In this document: in pieces, positions 1 to 9,884 of the stretch
Layout: the number at the start of each line of letters is the position of its first letter
How positions within the stretch are numbered: the stretch's first letter is position 1
The notes under the pieces: generated by a model
What the model saw: the letters and a program-made list of their open reading frames with translations, nothing else
The model's database searches: none
What the model was told of the DNA's origin: nothing
Assembly (NCBI GenBank): GCA_009763385.1
Contig: CM019826.1
Location: forward strand, 82,903,942 to 82,967,941
Reading direction: 5' to 3'
DNA from: Coix lacryma-jobi var. lacryma-jobi
Lineage: Eukaryota; Streptophyta; Magnoliopsida; Poales; Poaceae
Length of the DNA stretch: 64,000 nucleotides
Position numbers and translations under genes: made by a program

Positions 1-2
1 AC

Positions 3-1175
3 AAAAACAATGATGACTCTAGTGATAGTGATAGTGATGGTGAATTTGAGGCTCCCACTTATGATGAACTTGTCAAATTGCTAAATGACTACTCTAAAAT
101 CATAAGAAAGACTAGAGCTAAAAATGAGAAGCTTGTTGATGAAAATGAATCTCTTGTTGAAAAGTGTGATCATGCTATTCATGCTAGTGATGAACTAAAA
201 GATGAACTTGCAACTATGTCATCCACTATCAAGGAGCTCAAGTCCTCTAACAAGGAGCTCAAAGCTAAAAATGAAAAACTTGATAAGATGCATAGTGACC
301 TTTCCACTAGTCATGCTTTGCTTAAGGAACAATATACTCAAGTGAAAGTAGATTATGATACTCTCACCATTGCTTATGATATGCTTTCACATGAGACACA
401 TGATGCTCCTAACCTTGTTGTTAAGTGTGACATAGCAACATCTTGTGAGGACTTGGTTAGTGAGCATGTTGAGCAAAGTGCTAGTGGCAAGGGCAAGAAA
501 GTGGTTGAGGCCGATCACTATGATGACTATGTCAAGATCAAGAATGAGAATGCAAAGCTCAAGGTTGATCTAGAAAAGCTTTCAACCACCAAGCAAGTTA
601 TCATTCAATCTCATGACGATGACTATAGCATGACACTTGAGCTAGACATGCTAAAAGAAGAGAACAAGAGATTAAAGATGGAGAGGGACTACAAAATGAC
701 ACCATCTCAATTGGAACTCCAACAAGAGAATGACAAGCTCAAGAAGGAGAAAGAGCACCTCACCACCGGTTTGAGGAACTTCACCAAGGGTCAATGTCTT
801 CAAAGTGAGCTTCTCATGAACACCGTCATGAAGACCAATAGAAATGGCATTGGCTTTCTTGAAGAGAAGATGAAGCAACGCAAGAGCATCACTAAGCCAA
901 AGAAGAAGAAGATTGGGAGATGCTATGAGTGTGGAAAGGAAGGACACTTTGCTCATGCTTGTGAGGAGCCAAAGCCCACACCCTTGCCCAAGCATGCTAG
1001 ACCCTTTGCCTTCAATGCTCACTACATGCTTAGACAAGATTCTAGTGGCAAAGTGAAGGTTATGTTTATGGGGCCACCTAACAAGAATAGGCCAAGGCAA
1101 ATTTGGGTTGCTAAGTCACTAGTTGAGAAAGTTAAGGGACCGCAACAAGTTTTGGTCCCGAAAGCTCAAGCTTGA
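3..1175 (+). CDS. gag: S1 gag, 5' truncated by window edge
   Basis: The frame is open from base 3; the first in-window ATG (78) is internal, because the preceding codons give an acidic Asp/Ser-rich stretch that runs into the same protein. Gag forms the cytoplasmic virus-like particle and binds element RNA. What remains is mostly coiled coil (many Leu/Lys/Glu heptads, first 240 residues), then a basic segment and one CCHC zinc knuckle (CYECGKEGHFAHAC, CX2CX4HX4C) near nt 921-962. The capsid-like N-terminal domain is outside the window. It ends in TGA at 1173-1175. Pol follows in another frame after 14 bp and its frame is closed by TAG at 1187-1189, so pol expression would need readthrough or a shift. 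No internal stops. Confidence 0.9.
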   Translation, partial: KNNDDSSDSDSDGEFEAPTYDELVKLLNDYSKIIRKTRAKNEKLVDENESLVEKCDHAIHASDELKDELATMSSTIKELKSSNKELKAKNEKLDKMHSDLSTSHALLKEQYTQVKVDYDTLTIAYDMLSHETHDAPNLVVKCDIATSCEDLVSEHVEQSASGKGKKVVEADHYDDYVKIKNENAKLKVDLEKLSTTKQVIIQSHDDDYSMTLELDMLKEENKRLKMERDYKMTPSQLELQQENDKLKKEKEHLTTGLRNFTKGQCLQSELLMNTVMKTNRNGIGFLEEKMKQRKSITKPKKKKIGRCYECGKEGHFAHACEEPKPTPLPKHARPFAFNAHYMLRQDSSGKVKVMFMGPPNKNRPRQIWVAKSLVEKVKGPQQVLVPKAQA

Positions 1176-1189
1176 TTTCTTGTGTGTAG

Positions 1190-4100
1190 GTGAACTACAA
1201 GACCGGTGGATCACATTGGGTAATTGATAGTGGATGCACACAACATATGACCGGAGATCCCCGGATGTTCACCTCACTAGAAGAGAATGTCGATGACCAA
1301 GAAAAGATAACATTTGGTGACAACTCAAAGGGCAATGTCAAAGGATTGGGCAAAGTGGCTATATCAAACGATCATACCATCTCCAATGTGCTTCTAGTTG
1401 CATCATTAAGCTTCAACTTGCTATCCGTTGAGCAACTATGTGATCTTGGCTTTCAATGCTTGTTCACCGACAAGGAAGTGGTTGTAACCAAGAAAGATGA
1501 TATACAAGTGATATTCAAAGGCTTTAGATACAACAATCTCTATCTAGTGGATTTTACCTCCGAAGATGCCAACTTGAAGACATGTTTGTTCACTAAGCAA
1601 TCTCTTGGTTGGCTTTGGCATAGAAGATTAGCACATGTTGGAATGAACACTCTCAACAAGCTATTGAAGAAGGATTTGGTTAGGGGCTTGAAGGATGTCA
1701 AATTTGAGAAGGACAAATTGTGTAGTGCATGTCAAGCCGGCAAGCAAGTTGCAAATACACATCCAACCAAAGCTTTTGTGTCAACATCAAGAGAGTTAGA
1801 GCTACTTCACATGGATCTATTTGGACCAACAACATATGCTAGCTTGGGTGGAAATCTCTATTGTCTAGTGATTGTTGATGACTACTCTAGATACACTTGG
1901 GTATTCTTTCTTCATGACAAATCCGAAGCAACCCCTTCATTCAAGAAGTTTGCCAAGAGAGCCCAAAATGAGTTTGACTTGAAGATCAAAAAGATAAGAA
2001 GTGACAATGGAAGAGAGTTCGACAACACCCACATTGAGCAATATTGTGATGAAGTTGGGATCAAGCATGAAGTCTCCGCAACCTACACACCACAACAAAA
2101 TGGGGTAGTTGAGAGGAAGAACCGAACACTAATCACCCTAGCAAGGACTATGTTAGATGAGTACACTACACCGGAAAGATTTTGGGCGGAAGCAATCAAC
2201 ACCGCTTGCTATGCATCAAACCGGTTGTTCCCCCATCGTCTCCTTGGCAAGACCCCCTATGAGCTACTCAACAACAAGAAGCCGGATGTATCCTTCTTTA
2301 GAGTGTTTGGGTGCAAATGCTACATCTTCAAGAAGCGCCAACACCTAGGGAAGTTTCAACGCCGATGTGATATTGGTTTTCTTGTTGGTTACTCATTGAA
2401 GTCCAAAGCATATCGAGTATTCAACCATGCCACCGGGATGGTAGAGGAAACATATGATGTGGAATTCGATGAATCTAATGGCTCTCAAGGAGAGCATGAA
2501 AATCTTGATGATGTAGGTGATGAACCATTGAGGGATGCAATGAAGAACATGCCGGTTGGAGCCATCAAGCCTAAAGATGATGATGATGATGATGTGCAAG
2601 TCATTGACAAGCCATCCTCATCACATGTACCACTTGATGATGACAAAGATGGGAGGGATCCAAATGAAGATACTCATGTCTCCCATGATCAAATGGTGGT
2701 ACACGCTCAAGATGTTGATGCTCCACAAGCGGCCCCTCAAGTGGTTGATCGAAGGACTACTCCTCTACTACAAGCTCATCCTCAAGATCTCATCATAGGG
2801 AGTCCGACAAGGGGTGTAATGACTCGCTCTCAAAAACTTGCTTTATTTATGGAACATCACTCCTTTGTTTCTCTTGTTGAGCCTACCATTGTAGATGAAG
2901 CTCTAGGTGATCCGGATTGGGTGAATGCCATGCATGAAGAATTAAACAACTTCACCCGCAACCAAGTTTGGACACTTGAAGAGCGACCAAAAGGCGCAAG
3001 AGTCATTGGAACAAAATGGGTGTTTAGGAACAAGCAAGATGATCAAGGCAAGGTTGTTAGAAACAAGGCAAGGCTAGTGGCAAAGGGGTTCTCTCAAGTT
3101 GAAGGCTTGGATTTTGGAGAGACCTTTGCACCGGTTGCAAGACTCGAAGCCATTCGTATCCTCCTTGCATATGCATCACATCATGACATTAAATTATATC
3201 AAATGGATGTGAAAAGTGCATTTTTAAATGGCTTCATAAATGAACTAGTCTATGTTGATCAACCTCCCGGGTTTGAAGACCCTAGATTTCCTAATCATGT
3301 TTATAGGTTGTCCAAGGCGCTTTATGGGCTCAAGCAAGCCCCTAGAGTGTGGTACGAGCGCCTCCGGGACTTCCTAATTGAGAAGGGCTTCACCATTGGG
3401 AAGGTCGACACCACACTATTCACCAAGAAGCTTGATGGAGAGATCTTCATTTGTCAAGTCTACGTCGATGATATCATCTTCGGGTCAACAAATGAAGCCT
3501 ATTGCAAGGAATTTGGTGACTTGATGTCGAAGGAGTTCGAGATGTCGATGATTGGCGAGCTCACATTTTTCCTAGGCTTTCAAGTCAAGCAATTGAAGGA
3601 GGGGACTTTTATATCTCAAGAGAAGTACACAAAAGACCTCCTCAAGCGCTTCAACATGGATGATTGCAAGCCTATCAAGACTCCAATGCCAACCAATGGA
3701 CATCTCGACCTAGATGAGGGAGGTAACCCGGTTGATCAAACTCTCTACCGTTCTATGATTGGTAGTTTGTTATACTTGACCGCATCTAGGCCCGACATCA
3801 TGTTTAGTGTGTGCATGTGTGCTCGTTTTCAAGCCGATCCTAGGGAATCACATCTCATAGCGGTGAAGAGAATCCTTAGGTACCTCAAGCACACCCCAAG
3901 CATTGGCCTTTGGTATCCCAAAGGAGCTAACTTCCAACTCGTTGGGTATTCCGATTCGGATTACGCGGGTTGCAAAATTGATAGAAAAAGCACATCCGGA
4001 GGGTGCCATTTGCTTGGGAGATCTCTAGTGTCATGGAGTTCAAAGAAGCAAAATAGTGTGGCCTTGTCTACCGCCGAGGCGGAATACATAGCCGCGGGTG

Positions 4101-4420
4101 CTTGTTGTGCACAAATCCTTTACATGAAGCAAACCCTTTTAGATTATGGTGTAGTTCTAGAAAGGGTACCTTTGTTGTGTGACAATGAGAGCGCGGTTAA
4201 GCTTGCTAACAACCCGGTTCAACACTCTCGCACAAAGCACATAGACATTCGCCATCACTTCCTTAGAGATCATGTTTCCAAGAAAGATATATCCTTAGAG
4301 GGAGTTAGAACCGAAGATCAATTGGCGGATATCTTCACAAAACCCCTAGATGAGAGCACCCTTTGTAGATTGCGAAGTGAGCTCAATGTGCTTGATCTAA
4401 GTAACTTTGTCAAAAGGTGA
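1190..4420 (+). CDS. pol: S1 pol polyprotein, copia order PR-IN-RT-RH
   Basis: Uninterrupted 1076-residue frame starting at a GTG right after a TAG; the true start is uncertain. Aspartic protease DSG is at residues 13-15. The GAG-pre-integrase zinc-binding region spans about 142-181. The integrase core shows D209, D272 and E308 (35 residues between the last two). An Asp-rich linker (GAT repeat near nt 2576) precedes the reverse transcriptase, with YVDD at 758-761. RNase H has catalytic Asp near 922 and the STAEAEY motif near 960. The enzymes mature Gag, copy element RNA to DNA and insert it. Every catalytic motif I can check is present, so this copy could be coding-competent if the missing 5' part is also intact. 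Confidence 0.95.
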   Translation: MNYKTGGSHWVIDSGCTQHMTGDPRMFTSLEENVDDQEKITFGDNSKGNVKGLGKVAISNDHTISNVLLVASLSFNLLSVEQLCDLGFQCLFTDKEVVVTKKDDIQVIFKGFRYNNLYLVDFTSEDANLKTCLFTKQSLGWLWHRRLAHVGMNTLNKLLKKDLVRGLKDVKFEKDKLCSACQAGKQVANTHPTKAFVSTSRELELLHMDLFGPTTYASLGGNLYCLVIVDDYSRYTWVFFLHDKSEATPSFKKFAKRAQNEFDLKIKKIRSDNGREFDNTHIEQYCDEVGIKHEVSATYTPQQNGVVERKNRTLITLARTMLDEYTTPERFWAEAINTACYASNRLFPHRLLGKTPYELLNNKKPDVSFFRVFGCKCYIFKKRQHLGKFQRRCDIGFLVGYSLKSKAYRVFNHATGMVEETYDVEFDESNGSQGEHENLDDVGDEPLRDAMKNMPVGAIKPKDDDDDDVQVIDKPSSSHVPLDDDKDGRDPNEDTHVSHDQMVVHAQDVDAPQAAPQVVDRRTTPLLQAHPQDLIIGSPTRGVMTRSQKLALFMEHHSFVSLVEPTIVDEALGDPDWVNAMHEELNNFTRNQVWTLEERPKGARVIGTKWVFRNKQDDQGKVVRNKARLVAKGFSQVEGLDFGETFAPVARLEAIRILLAYASHHDIKLYQMDVKSAFLNGFINELVYVDQPPGFEDPRFPNHVYRLSKALYGLKQAPRVWYERLRDFLIEKGFTIGKVDTTLFTKKLDGEIFICQVYVDDIIFGSTNEAYCKEFGDLMSKEFEMSMIGELTFFLGFQVKQLKEGTFISQEKYTKDLLKRFNMDDCKPIKTPMPTNGHLDLDEGGNPVDQTLYRSMIGSLLYLTASRPDIMFSVCMCARFQADPRESHLIAVKRILRYLKHTPSIGLWYPKGANFQLVGYSDSDYAGCKIDRKSTSGGCHLLGRSLVSWSSKKQNSVALSTAEAEYIAAGACCAQILYMKQTLLDYGVVLERVPLLCDNESAVKLANNPVQHSRTKHIDIRHHFLRDHVSKKDISLEGVRTEDQLADIFTKPLDESTLCRLRSELNVLDLSNFVKR

Positions 4421-4911
4421 AAGGGGGTTGTCTTTGCATTGCATTGTATCATATGCCATGTTTAAATTATGCTATGCACATAGGCTTGTCAGACGTGGTT
4501 AAGATAACCGCCCTAAAAAGCGTGTGAAGAAGCTTACCCATGAGCAAACTTGACAAGCAACCTAGATTCAAATTCCGCTTTGCATTGCATTTGCATGTTT
4601 GTTGCTTTGTCGGTTCTTTTCGGTTATGTTTTGAGCAACCGCTGTGTTCGTCCACCGCTAGGGGGAGCATTTGAGGCTCTAATTGGTTAAGACCCCTAGT
4701 TTTGGTGGCCACATGTTGTCTCCTTGGAGCTTTATTGCCTATTTTATCTAAAAATTTAACTTAGCCTATGGCAAATTATTTGAAAAATTTGAGGGTTTGA
4801 GAGAGGTCACTCCTTTAGGTTCCAACTAGTGTTTATTTGCTTCTTATTTGAGTTGGAACTTGGTTGGGAGAAGTCGGCGCGAAAAATCGAGTCAAAACTG
4901 TGTTTTCCCTG

Positions 4912-5172
4912 TGACCGGACGCTGCGACCGGACTCATACGGTGCGTCCGGTCAGTGCAGAGCGCGCGCAAGTGAACAGTGTCTTCGGCGCGTCCGGTCAG
5001 GAATTTGATCGTGCGTCCGGTCCATTGCCAGCGGTTGACCGGACGCTGGGTGAGTCCGGTCATGTCTGATCGGACGTGTCCGGTCGTGGAAATCGCGTTC
5101 CGGGAGCTCTCTGTTCGTGACCGGACGCTGGGTGCCGTGCGTCCGGTCGGTTCGAGCAGTGCGTCCGGTCGT
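4912..5172. repeat. Internal cluster of GACCGGAC/GTCCGGTC motifs in S1
   Basis: About ten direct or inverted copies of GACCGGACGC or GCGTCCGGTC occur in 260 bp. The same motif fills the S1 LTR (9520-9832), so the element carries it both in its promoter region and between pol and the third ORF. Function unknown; a cis-acting role is inference. Confidence 0.85.
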
Positions 5173-5280
5173 CACTTAACGAGCGCAATAAACTCATCCA
5201 ACCGACACGTGGGCCTCACATCTTCTTCTTCCTCGTCGCGCCAGCGCCCGTGCCTATCTCCGCACCGCCGTCTCTCCCGC

Positions 5281-5400
5281 GCCGCCGCACCACCTCGCCC
5301 CCGGCGTGCCCGCTCCCCGCCGCACCACCTCGCCCCCGGCGTGCCCGCTCCCCGCCGCGCCCGCTCGCCCCCGGTGTGCCCGCTCCCCGCCCCGCCCGCG
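5281..5400 (+). repeat. GC-rich 36-bp minisatellite, about 3 copies
   Basis: A unit of about 36 bp built on CACCTCGCCCCCGGCGTGCC repeats twice almost exactly and a third time with changes. It lies in the S1 spacer. Confidence 0.75.
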
Positions 5401-5743
5401 CCACCTCGGTCGCCGCAACCCCGCGCCCGCGCCCGTGCCCAAGCTCGCCGGACCTCGCTGTTCGCCGGAGTTCCCCCGCCGGATTCCTCCTCGCCGGCGT
5501 TCTTCCCCATCGGATTCCTCTCCGGCTCGTCCTCTCTCCGGCCGACCCTCCGCAGTGAGCTTCCCACCCCTCTCCATATACCCTGCCCACCAGGTGTTCG
5601 GCGAAATGTCTCAACCAATGTTCCGGCTGTTTTAACTCTTTTTTTTGGCCGTTTTCTCGCGCAGATCCTTCCGGCGAGACATCTTGGTGTCCGCACGTGT
5701 CGGTGTCTTACCTACGCTTCGTCGGTTCATCGTGTCTCGTCAG

Positions 5744-5848
5744 GTAGCAAAGCCACGCCTCTTCTTTCTCATCTCACTATGCTTTGCTTCCGATAGGGCC
5801 TCTTATCTCTAGATTATATGCTTATATATATCCCTATCTCTCTTGCAG
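5744..5848 (+). other. Putative intron in leader of S1 third ORF
   Basis: A CAG|GTAGCA donor at 5744 and a T/A-rich tract ending CTCTCTTGCAG at 5848 would define a 105-bp intron about 210 bp before the third-ORF ATG. Spliced subgenomic RNAs serve downstream ORFs in some retroelements; use of this one is inferred from sequence only. Confidence 0.4.
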
Positions 5849-6056
5849 CGAGTCGGTCCGATTCAGTGCGCAGTGGCAGTGACAGCTAAATCCGGGGCCA
5901 AGCCCGCGGATACGGAACGAGGCCAAGCCTCTGAGGTTCAGTCCAGTCTTCTGGTTTACTTGACAGTGGTCCTCAGTGGCAGTGCGTCTTGTCAGTGGTT
6001 GTGATTCTCAGTGGCAGTTGGCAGCAGTCAGTGGCAGTTGTTCTGTTCTTGTAGCG

Positions 6057-8600
6057 ATGGCTCGCTGCAAGAACGTCGGCGGAGGTCCCGGGGACGATCC
6101 TCCTCCCCCGCCTCCTCCCTCTGGCGACAAGGGGAAGCGGCCTCAGAAGCTCGTCTCCAAGAAGCGCAAGCGCCGCGATCGAGATTCAGAGATTGCGCTT
6201 GCAGTGGCTCGAGCAGCCGAGAGGGCAGAGCAGGGTGGTTCCACCGGTGGTCTGCGGATTCATGACTCTTCTACAGAGCAGGCCGGTCAGGGCAGTAGTC
6301 AGCAGGCTGTTACGCGCATTCGCGATCTCCTTACAGAGCAGCAGGTTCAGGCCTTACTTCAGACAGAGGGTGGCGTCGTCCGGGTCCGCGGTCACGAGTA
6401 CTCCCTTGACGACCCGGCTGACGTCCTCCCTCCGGACTTTCAGTTTCCGTCCGAGGCAGCTTCAGCCCTCGCCGCAGCTTCAGCCGGTGGTTCTGCTCCA
6501 GAGGCCCAGGCAGAGGGTCAGCCAGAGGACCAGCCAGAGGAGCAACCAGCTCAGCAGCCTCTCCGTAGGTCTACCCGTGCTCGCACTCAGGTTTCTCCTC
6601 GACCTGAGGGACAGAGGCGGGGTGGACGACCCCCTCCGAGGCCACAGGGACCCCCACCTGTGGAGCACTTGGACCTGCGGGCGGCGACGGCACGTCAGGT
6701 ACAGGCTCTACGTCTGATTCCGTACGAGGAGTGGTTCCCCGCTGCCAGGCACCCTCAGGCCGCCGAGGGTTTCTACACAGTTCTTCAGGAGGATTTTTAC
6801 AGAGCCTATGTCAACAGCGGCGTCCACATCCGTGCTCACAGAGTTTGCCCGCTGGAGACGATAGTTGCAGTTGCTGGTGAGGCCATCCGACCGATGCTTT
6901 CATACCTACCTGGCTTGGCAGATCTACTTGGTCGGGGTGGCCTGTACATCGAGGACTGGGTGCGACAGTTTTACGCGTCCCTATGGATCTCCCCGGATCA
7001 CCGGTTCCTCCACTTCGCTCTCAGGGGGAGGTCCTACAGGCTCTACAGCTCACGTGCCAGAGAGTACCTCGGTTTGACCGCGTATCCGACTAGAGTGCAC
7101 ACCGTTTGCTATGGAGAGACCGAGCCACCCAGGCGACCTCACGCAGGAGAGATTCCACCAGCGGACTTGGTTCGTGCCTGCTTCCGGGAGCCGTTCGGCG
7201 AGGGGTCTAGCCGGCGTCCTCGTGACTTGACACCGACGGCCCGTCTCGTGAACGAGGTCATGAGGCGCACTCTTCTTCCCCGGACAGGCTACAGAGAGGG
7301 GCTGACACGTATACAGATCTGGTTAGTTCACCACCTGGTTTCACAGCTCGAGTTCGACATTTGGGATGTCATTATTTCTGAGATGGAGGACACATTGGCC
7401 GAGGGCTTCAAGGGTCACCGCCAGCTTCCCTATGCTCACATCATCTGTTACCTTTTGAGGCGGCTTATTCCGGGTTTGATTCCAGAGCTTCTCCAGTCTC
7501 CGACGGAGTTCCCCGTGTACGACACCCGCCAGATTGCCGGGGACCGTCCAGACACTCGTCCGAGAGGTCAGCGCCAGAGGCCGGTTGTCACCGAGACAGA
7601 GGCACAGCAGGACGAGACTGTCAGTCAGTTGGCAGAGGCTGAGCTTGCAGCACTAGAGGCAGAGGGAGAGGACCCTGACGATGAGTTCCCGTCTGACAGC
7701 ACCGATGACGACTACGCTCCTCTTCCGAGGATGTGTCCGCAGGGAGCTCACGATTCCGAGGCCTCCTCCTCGCGTATGGCCGGCTCCGATCCAGCTCTTC
7801 TAGCTATACTTTCTCGGATGGAGCAGTAGCAGTCCCGTCTCTCTGAGGAGGTTCAGCGTCAGGCTGAGGAGCAGCGCCGACAGGCACAGGAGCAGGCTCG
7901 ACTGGCAGAGGCACAGGCAGTGGCCGCAGCTCAGGCACAGGAGCGCCAGGACGCTCTCCAGCGGCAGATGATTCAGCTCCAGACTCAGACTCTTGCCTTC
8001 ATGGAGAGGATGGCGGCTCTTCCACAGTTACCTCAGCCGTCACAGTTTCAGCTGCAGCAGCCAGGACCGTCGACCTCTTACTTCACGTCAGTGCCTCCGT
8101 CGACGGTCTCGCCCTTCCCTCAGTACCCGCAGTGGTTTACCTCACCTCAGCCAGGGCAGCTGCCAGGGTTCACACCGCTCCGGTCAGGCTTCACTCCTAC
8201 TCAGACGGAGTCGGTCCTAGTGACACCGCGGAGCCTGGAAGCCTCTTTCAGCGAGCTCACCGGCCTGCCTACACCGCCCGAGTTTCAGTTGCCGGTGACC
8301 TCAGCTCCAGCTCCTGTTCCAGCTACTGGTACCACCGAGACCCTACCTTCCTCAGTAGCGTCGTCAGAGCCACCGGTCCCTCAGAGTCAGACTCCTCCCG
8401 TCAGTTCAGCGCCAGAGCCTTCCGTGACAGTGACCGTGGCAGCGACAACGGCCGTGCTTCTAGAGTCAGAGCCTCAGCAGCCAGTGCAGTCAGATCACAG
8501 TACGTCGTCCGACGAGGCGACCTACCTGGCTCAGTTCGAGACTCTTCCGCGCACCTCGTCGCCCGGCTCGTCTGCTCCACTCCCGCCTTCCGACCCTTAG
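6057..8600 (+). pseudogene. S1 third ORF ('env-like' of Sireviruses), one internal stop
   Basis: The start chosen is ATG at 6057; the open frame begins upstream at a GTG (5976) with low-complexity sequence. Seen: a Pro-rich, then strongly basic N-terminus, a Gln/Ala-rich segment, a folded central part rich in aromatic residues (about nt 6660-7560), an acidic stretch, a Gln/Glu/Arg coiled coil spanning about nt 7800-8020, and a Pro/Ser/Thr tail to 8600. A TAG at 7827-7829 interrupts the frame; the next 770 nt stay open in the same frame and continue the coiled coil. Sireviruses often carry an ORF here, historically called env-like. I see no signal peptide or membrane helix, so an envelope role is not supported. 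Function unknown. About 590 residues before the stop and 256 after. Confidence 0.8.
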
Positions 8601-9079
8601 GTTTTGGTCTTTGATGCCAAAGGGGGAGAGAACGTATGTTAGACGTAGGGGGAGCCTGTGAGAGGGTTTCGGTTCTTTTGTTTGATCTTGCACTCATATG
8701 CATACATGTTTATCTTTTGGCACCCGTACGATATGTGTATGTCTTTTGGTTGTGACATGTGATGCTACACTTGTTATATACTCATGTCACTCATTTATGC
8801 TCAGTTGTGACATGTCATGCTTCACTCGTTATCTTATACATGTCACTTGCTTATGCTCATTTACTTTGCTTCCGCACTTATACTCCGATAAATGAGCTTG
8901 TTCATAAGTACTTGTGTTAATTCTTATATGTTGAGTACTTATGCGGACTTGGTTCGTATAAGCATGCCTAACTCCTTTTGATCTTATTGTCACATGCTTA
9001 TATGAATCAAGCGATTGAAAACCTCACCTCTCTTTCAAACATACTTGAGGTTGTCATCAATCACCAAAAAGGGGGAGAT
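8601..9079 (+). other. S1 3' untranslated region with polypurine tracts
   Basis: Three AAGGGGGAGA-like tracts occur near 8620, 8646 and 9068. The last (about 9066-9079) abuts the LTR and is the plus-strand primer. T-rich sequence with repeated 'acatgtcatgc' words lies between. Multiple upstream tracts are a known Sirevirus trait. Confidence 0.85.
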
Positions 9080-9519
9080 TGTGAGCATCTAGGCCCCCAG
9101 TGGGTTTCGGTGATTGGATGACAACGGTAAATTACTATGACTAACGTATGTTTTGCAGAAACAGTTGAGTTAGGTCATGGTAATGATGATCGTGAGGGCA
9201 CTATGGTATTCATGCCCCCTTAGCGGTGGAATTCGTTCGGTCTTCAAAGGATGGACGACGAAGACGGTGATAGGCTAGTGCTAAGTGTCATTTGGTGTTG
9301 AAGGACACTTAGAGTAGCATAGGTCTTTGCTTTATCTTTGGCCGTACTATAAAGAGGGGTTTGAATGAGTAGCTTGACCTAGGTGAGACTTTTGAGTTAG
9401 GTGTGGTGCACACTTGTTAACCAAAGCCCTAGGTAGCTTAGAAAGGTCCCTAAGATCATAAGGAAGAAAGTTCGTGAAGGGAGCGTCGCAAACCGAAGTC
9501 GTTTCGGTCTTCAAAATGT

Positions 9520-9832
9520 GACCGGACGCTCCAACCCTAATGACCGGACGCTGGGGCGTGCGTCCGGTCAGTTGGTTTGGCTAAGAAGCAGGCTTGGCTT
9601 CGACCGGACGCTCTTCAGTATTCGACCGGACGCACCAGGAGGTGAGTCCGGTCGCGTCCAGAGAGGTTCCAGAGAGGGAAATTGATGACCGGACGCGTCC
9701 GGTCAGTGGTGATCGGACGCATGGGTGCGTCCGGTCAGTGTATCGTACTGGTGTCAGGGCTAACGTCACGTAGCCGTTAGACACTGACCGGACGCGTCCG
9801 GTCACCCCGACAGGTGCGTCCGGTCAGTGTGT
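9520..9832. repeat. Palindrome array GACCGGACGCGTCCGGTC in S1 LTR
   Basis: About a dozen GACCGGACGC/GCGTCCGGTC copies. Two are perfect 18-nt palindromes at 9687-9704 and 9786-9803. The array ends about 45 bp before the TATA box, a position suited to transcription control. Confidence 0.9.
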
Positions 9833-9876
9833 AACTGGCTGGACTTACCCCTTCGTGCATGTTTTGAGTTGGGGGG

Positions 9877-9884
9877 TATAAATA
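9877..9884 (+). promoter_or_regulatory. TATA box of S1 LTR
   Basis: TATAAATA in a C/T-rich context (gggggTATAAATAtgcttcc), in the expected place between U3-type motifs and the 3' half of the LTR. Transcription start inferred about 30 bp downstream. Confidence 0.7.

Larger units (their letters stand above)
4421..6056 (+). other. S1 non-coding spacer between pol and third ORF
   Basis: No convincing protein. It holds a GGGGGAG tract near 4661, a cluster of CGGAC/GTCCG palindromes (4912-5172), a GC-rich stretch with a 36-bp minisatellite (5281-5400) and an intron-like segment (5744-5848) ahead of the third ORF. Many overlapping open frames between 5170 and 5800 run on both strands; that reflects lack of stops in GC-rich DNA, not genes. 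Confidence 0.8.

Noticed and set aside
1175..1190. tRNA or other RNA genes in the window
   Set aside because: Only tRNA-complementary primer sites were found; no cloverleaf-forming tRNA, rRNA or snRNA sequence was recognised anywhere.
5172..5796. Long overlapping ORFs on both strands in GC-rich DNA
   Set aside because: Open frames in nearly all phases come from a GC minisatellite lacking stops; composition is Pro/Arg/Ala repeats without domain content.
6057..8600. True retroviral envelope gene
   Set aside because: No signal peptide, transmembrane helix or fusion-like segment is visible; the name env-like is positional only.
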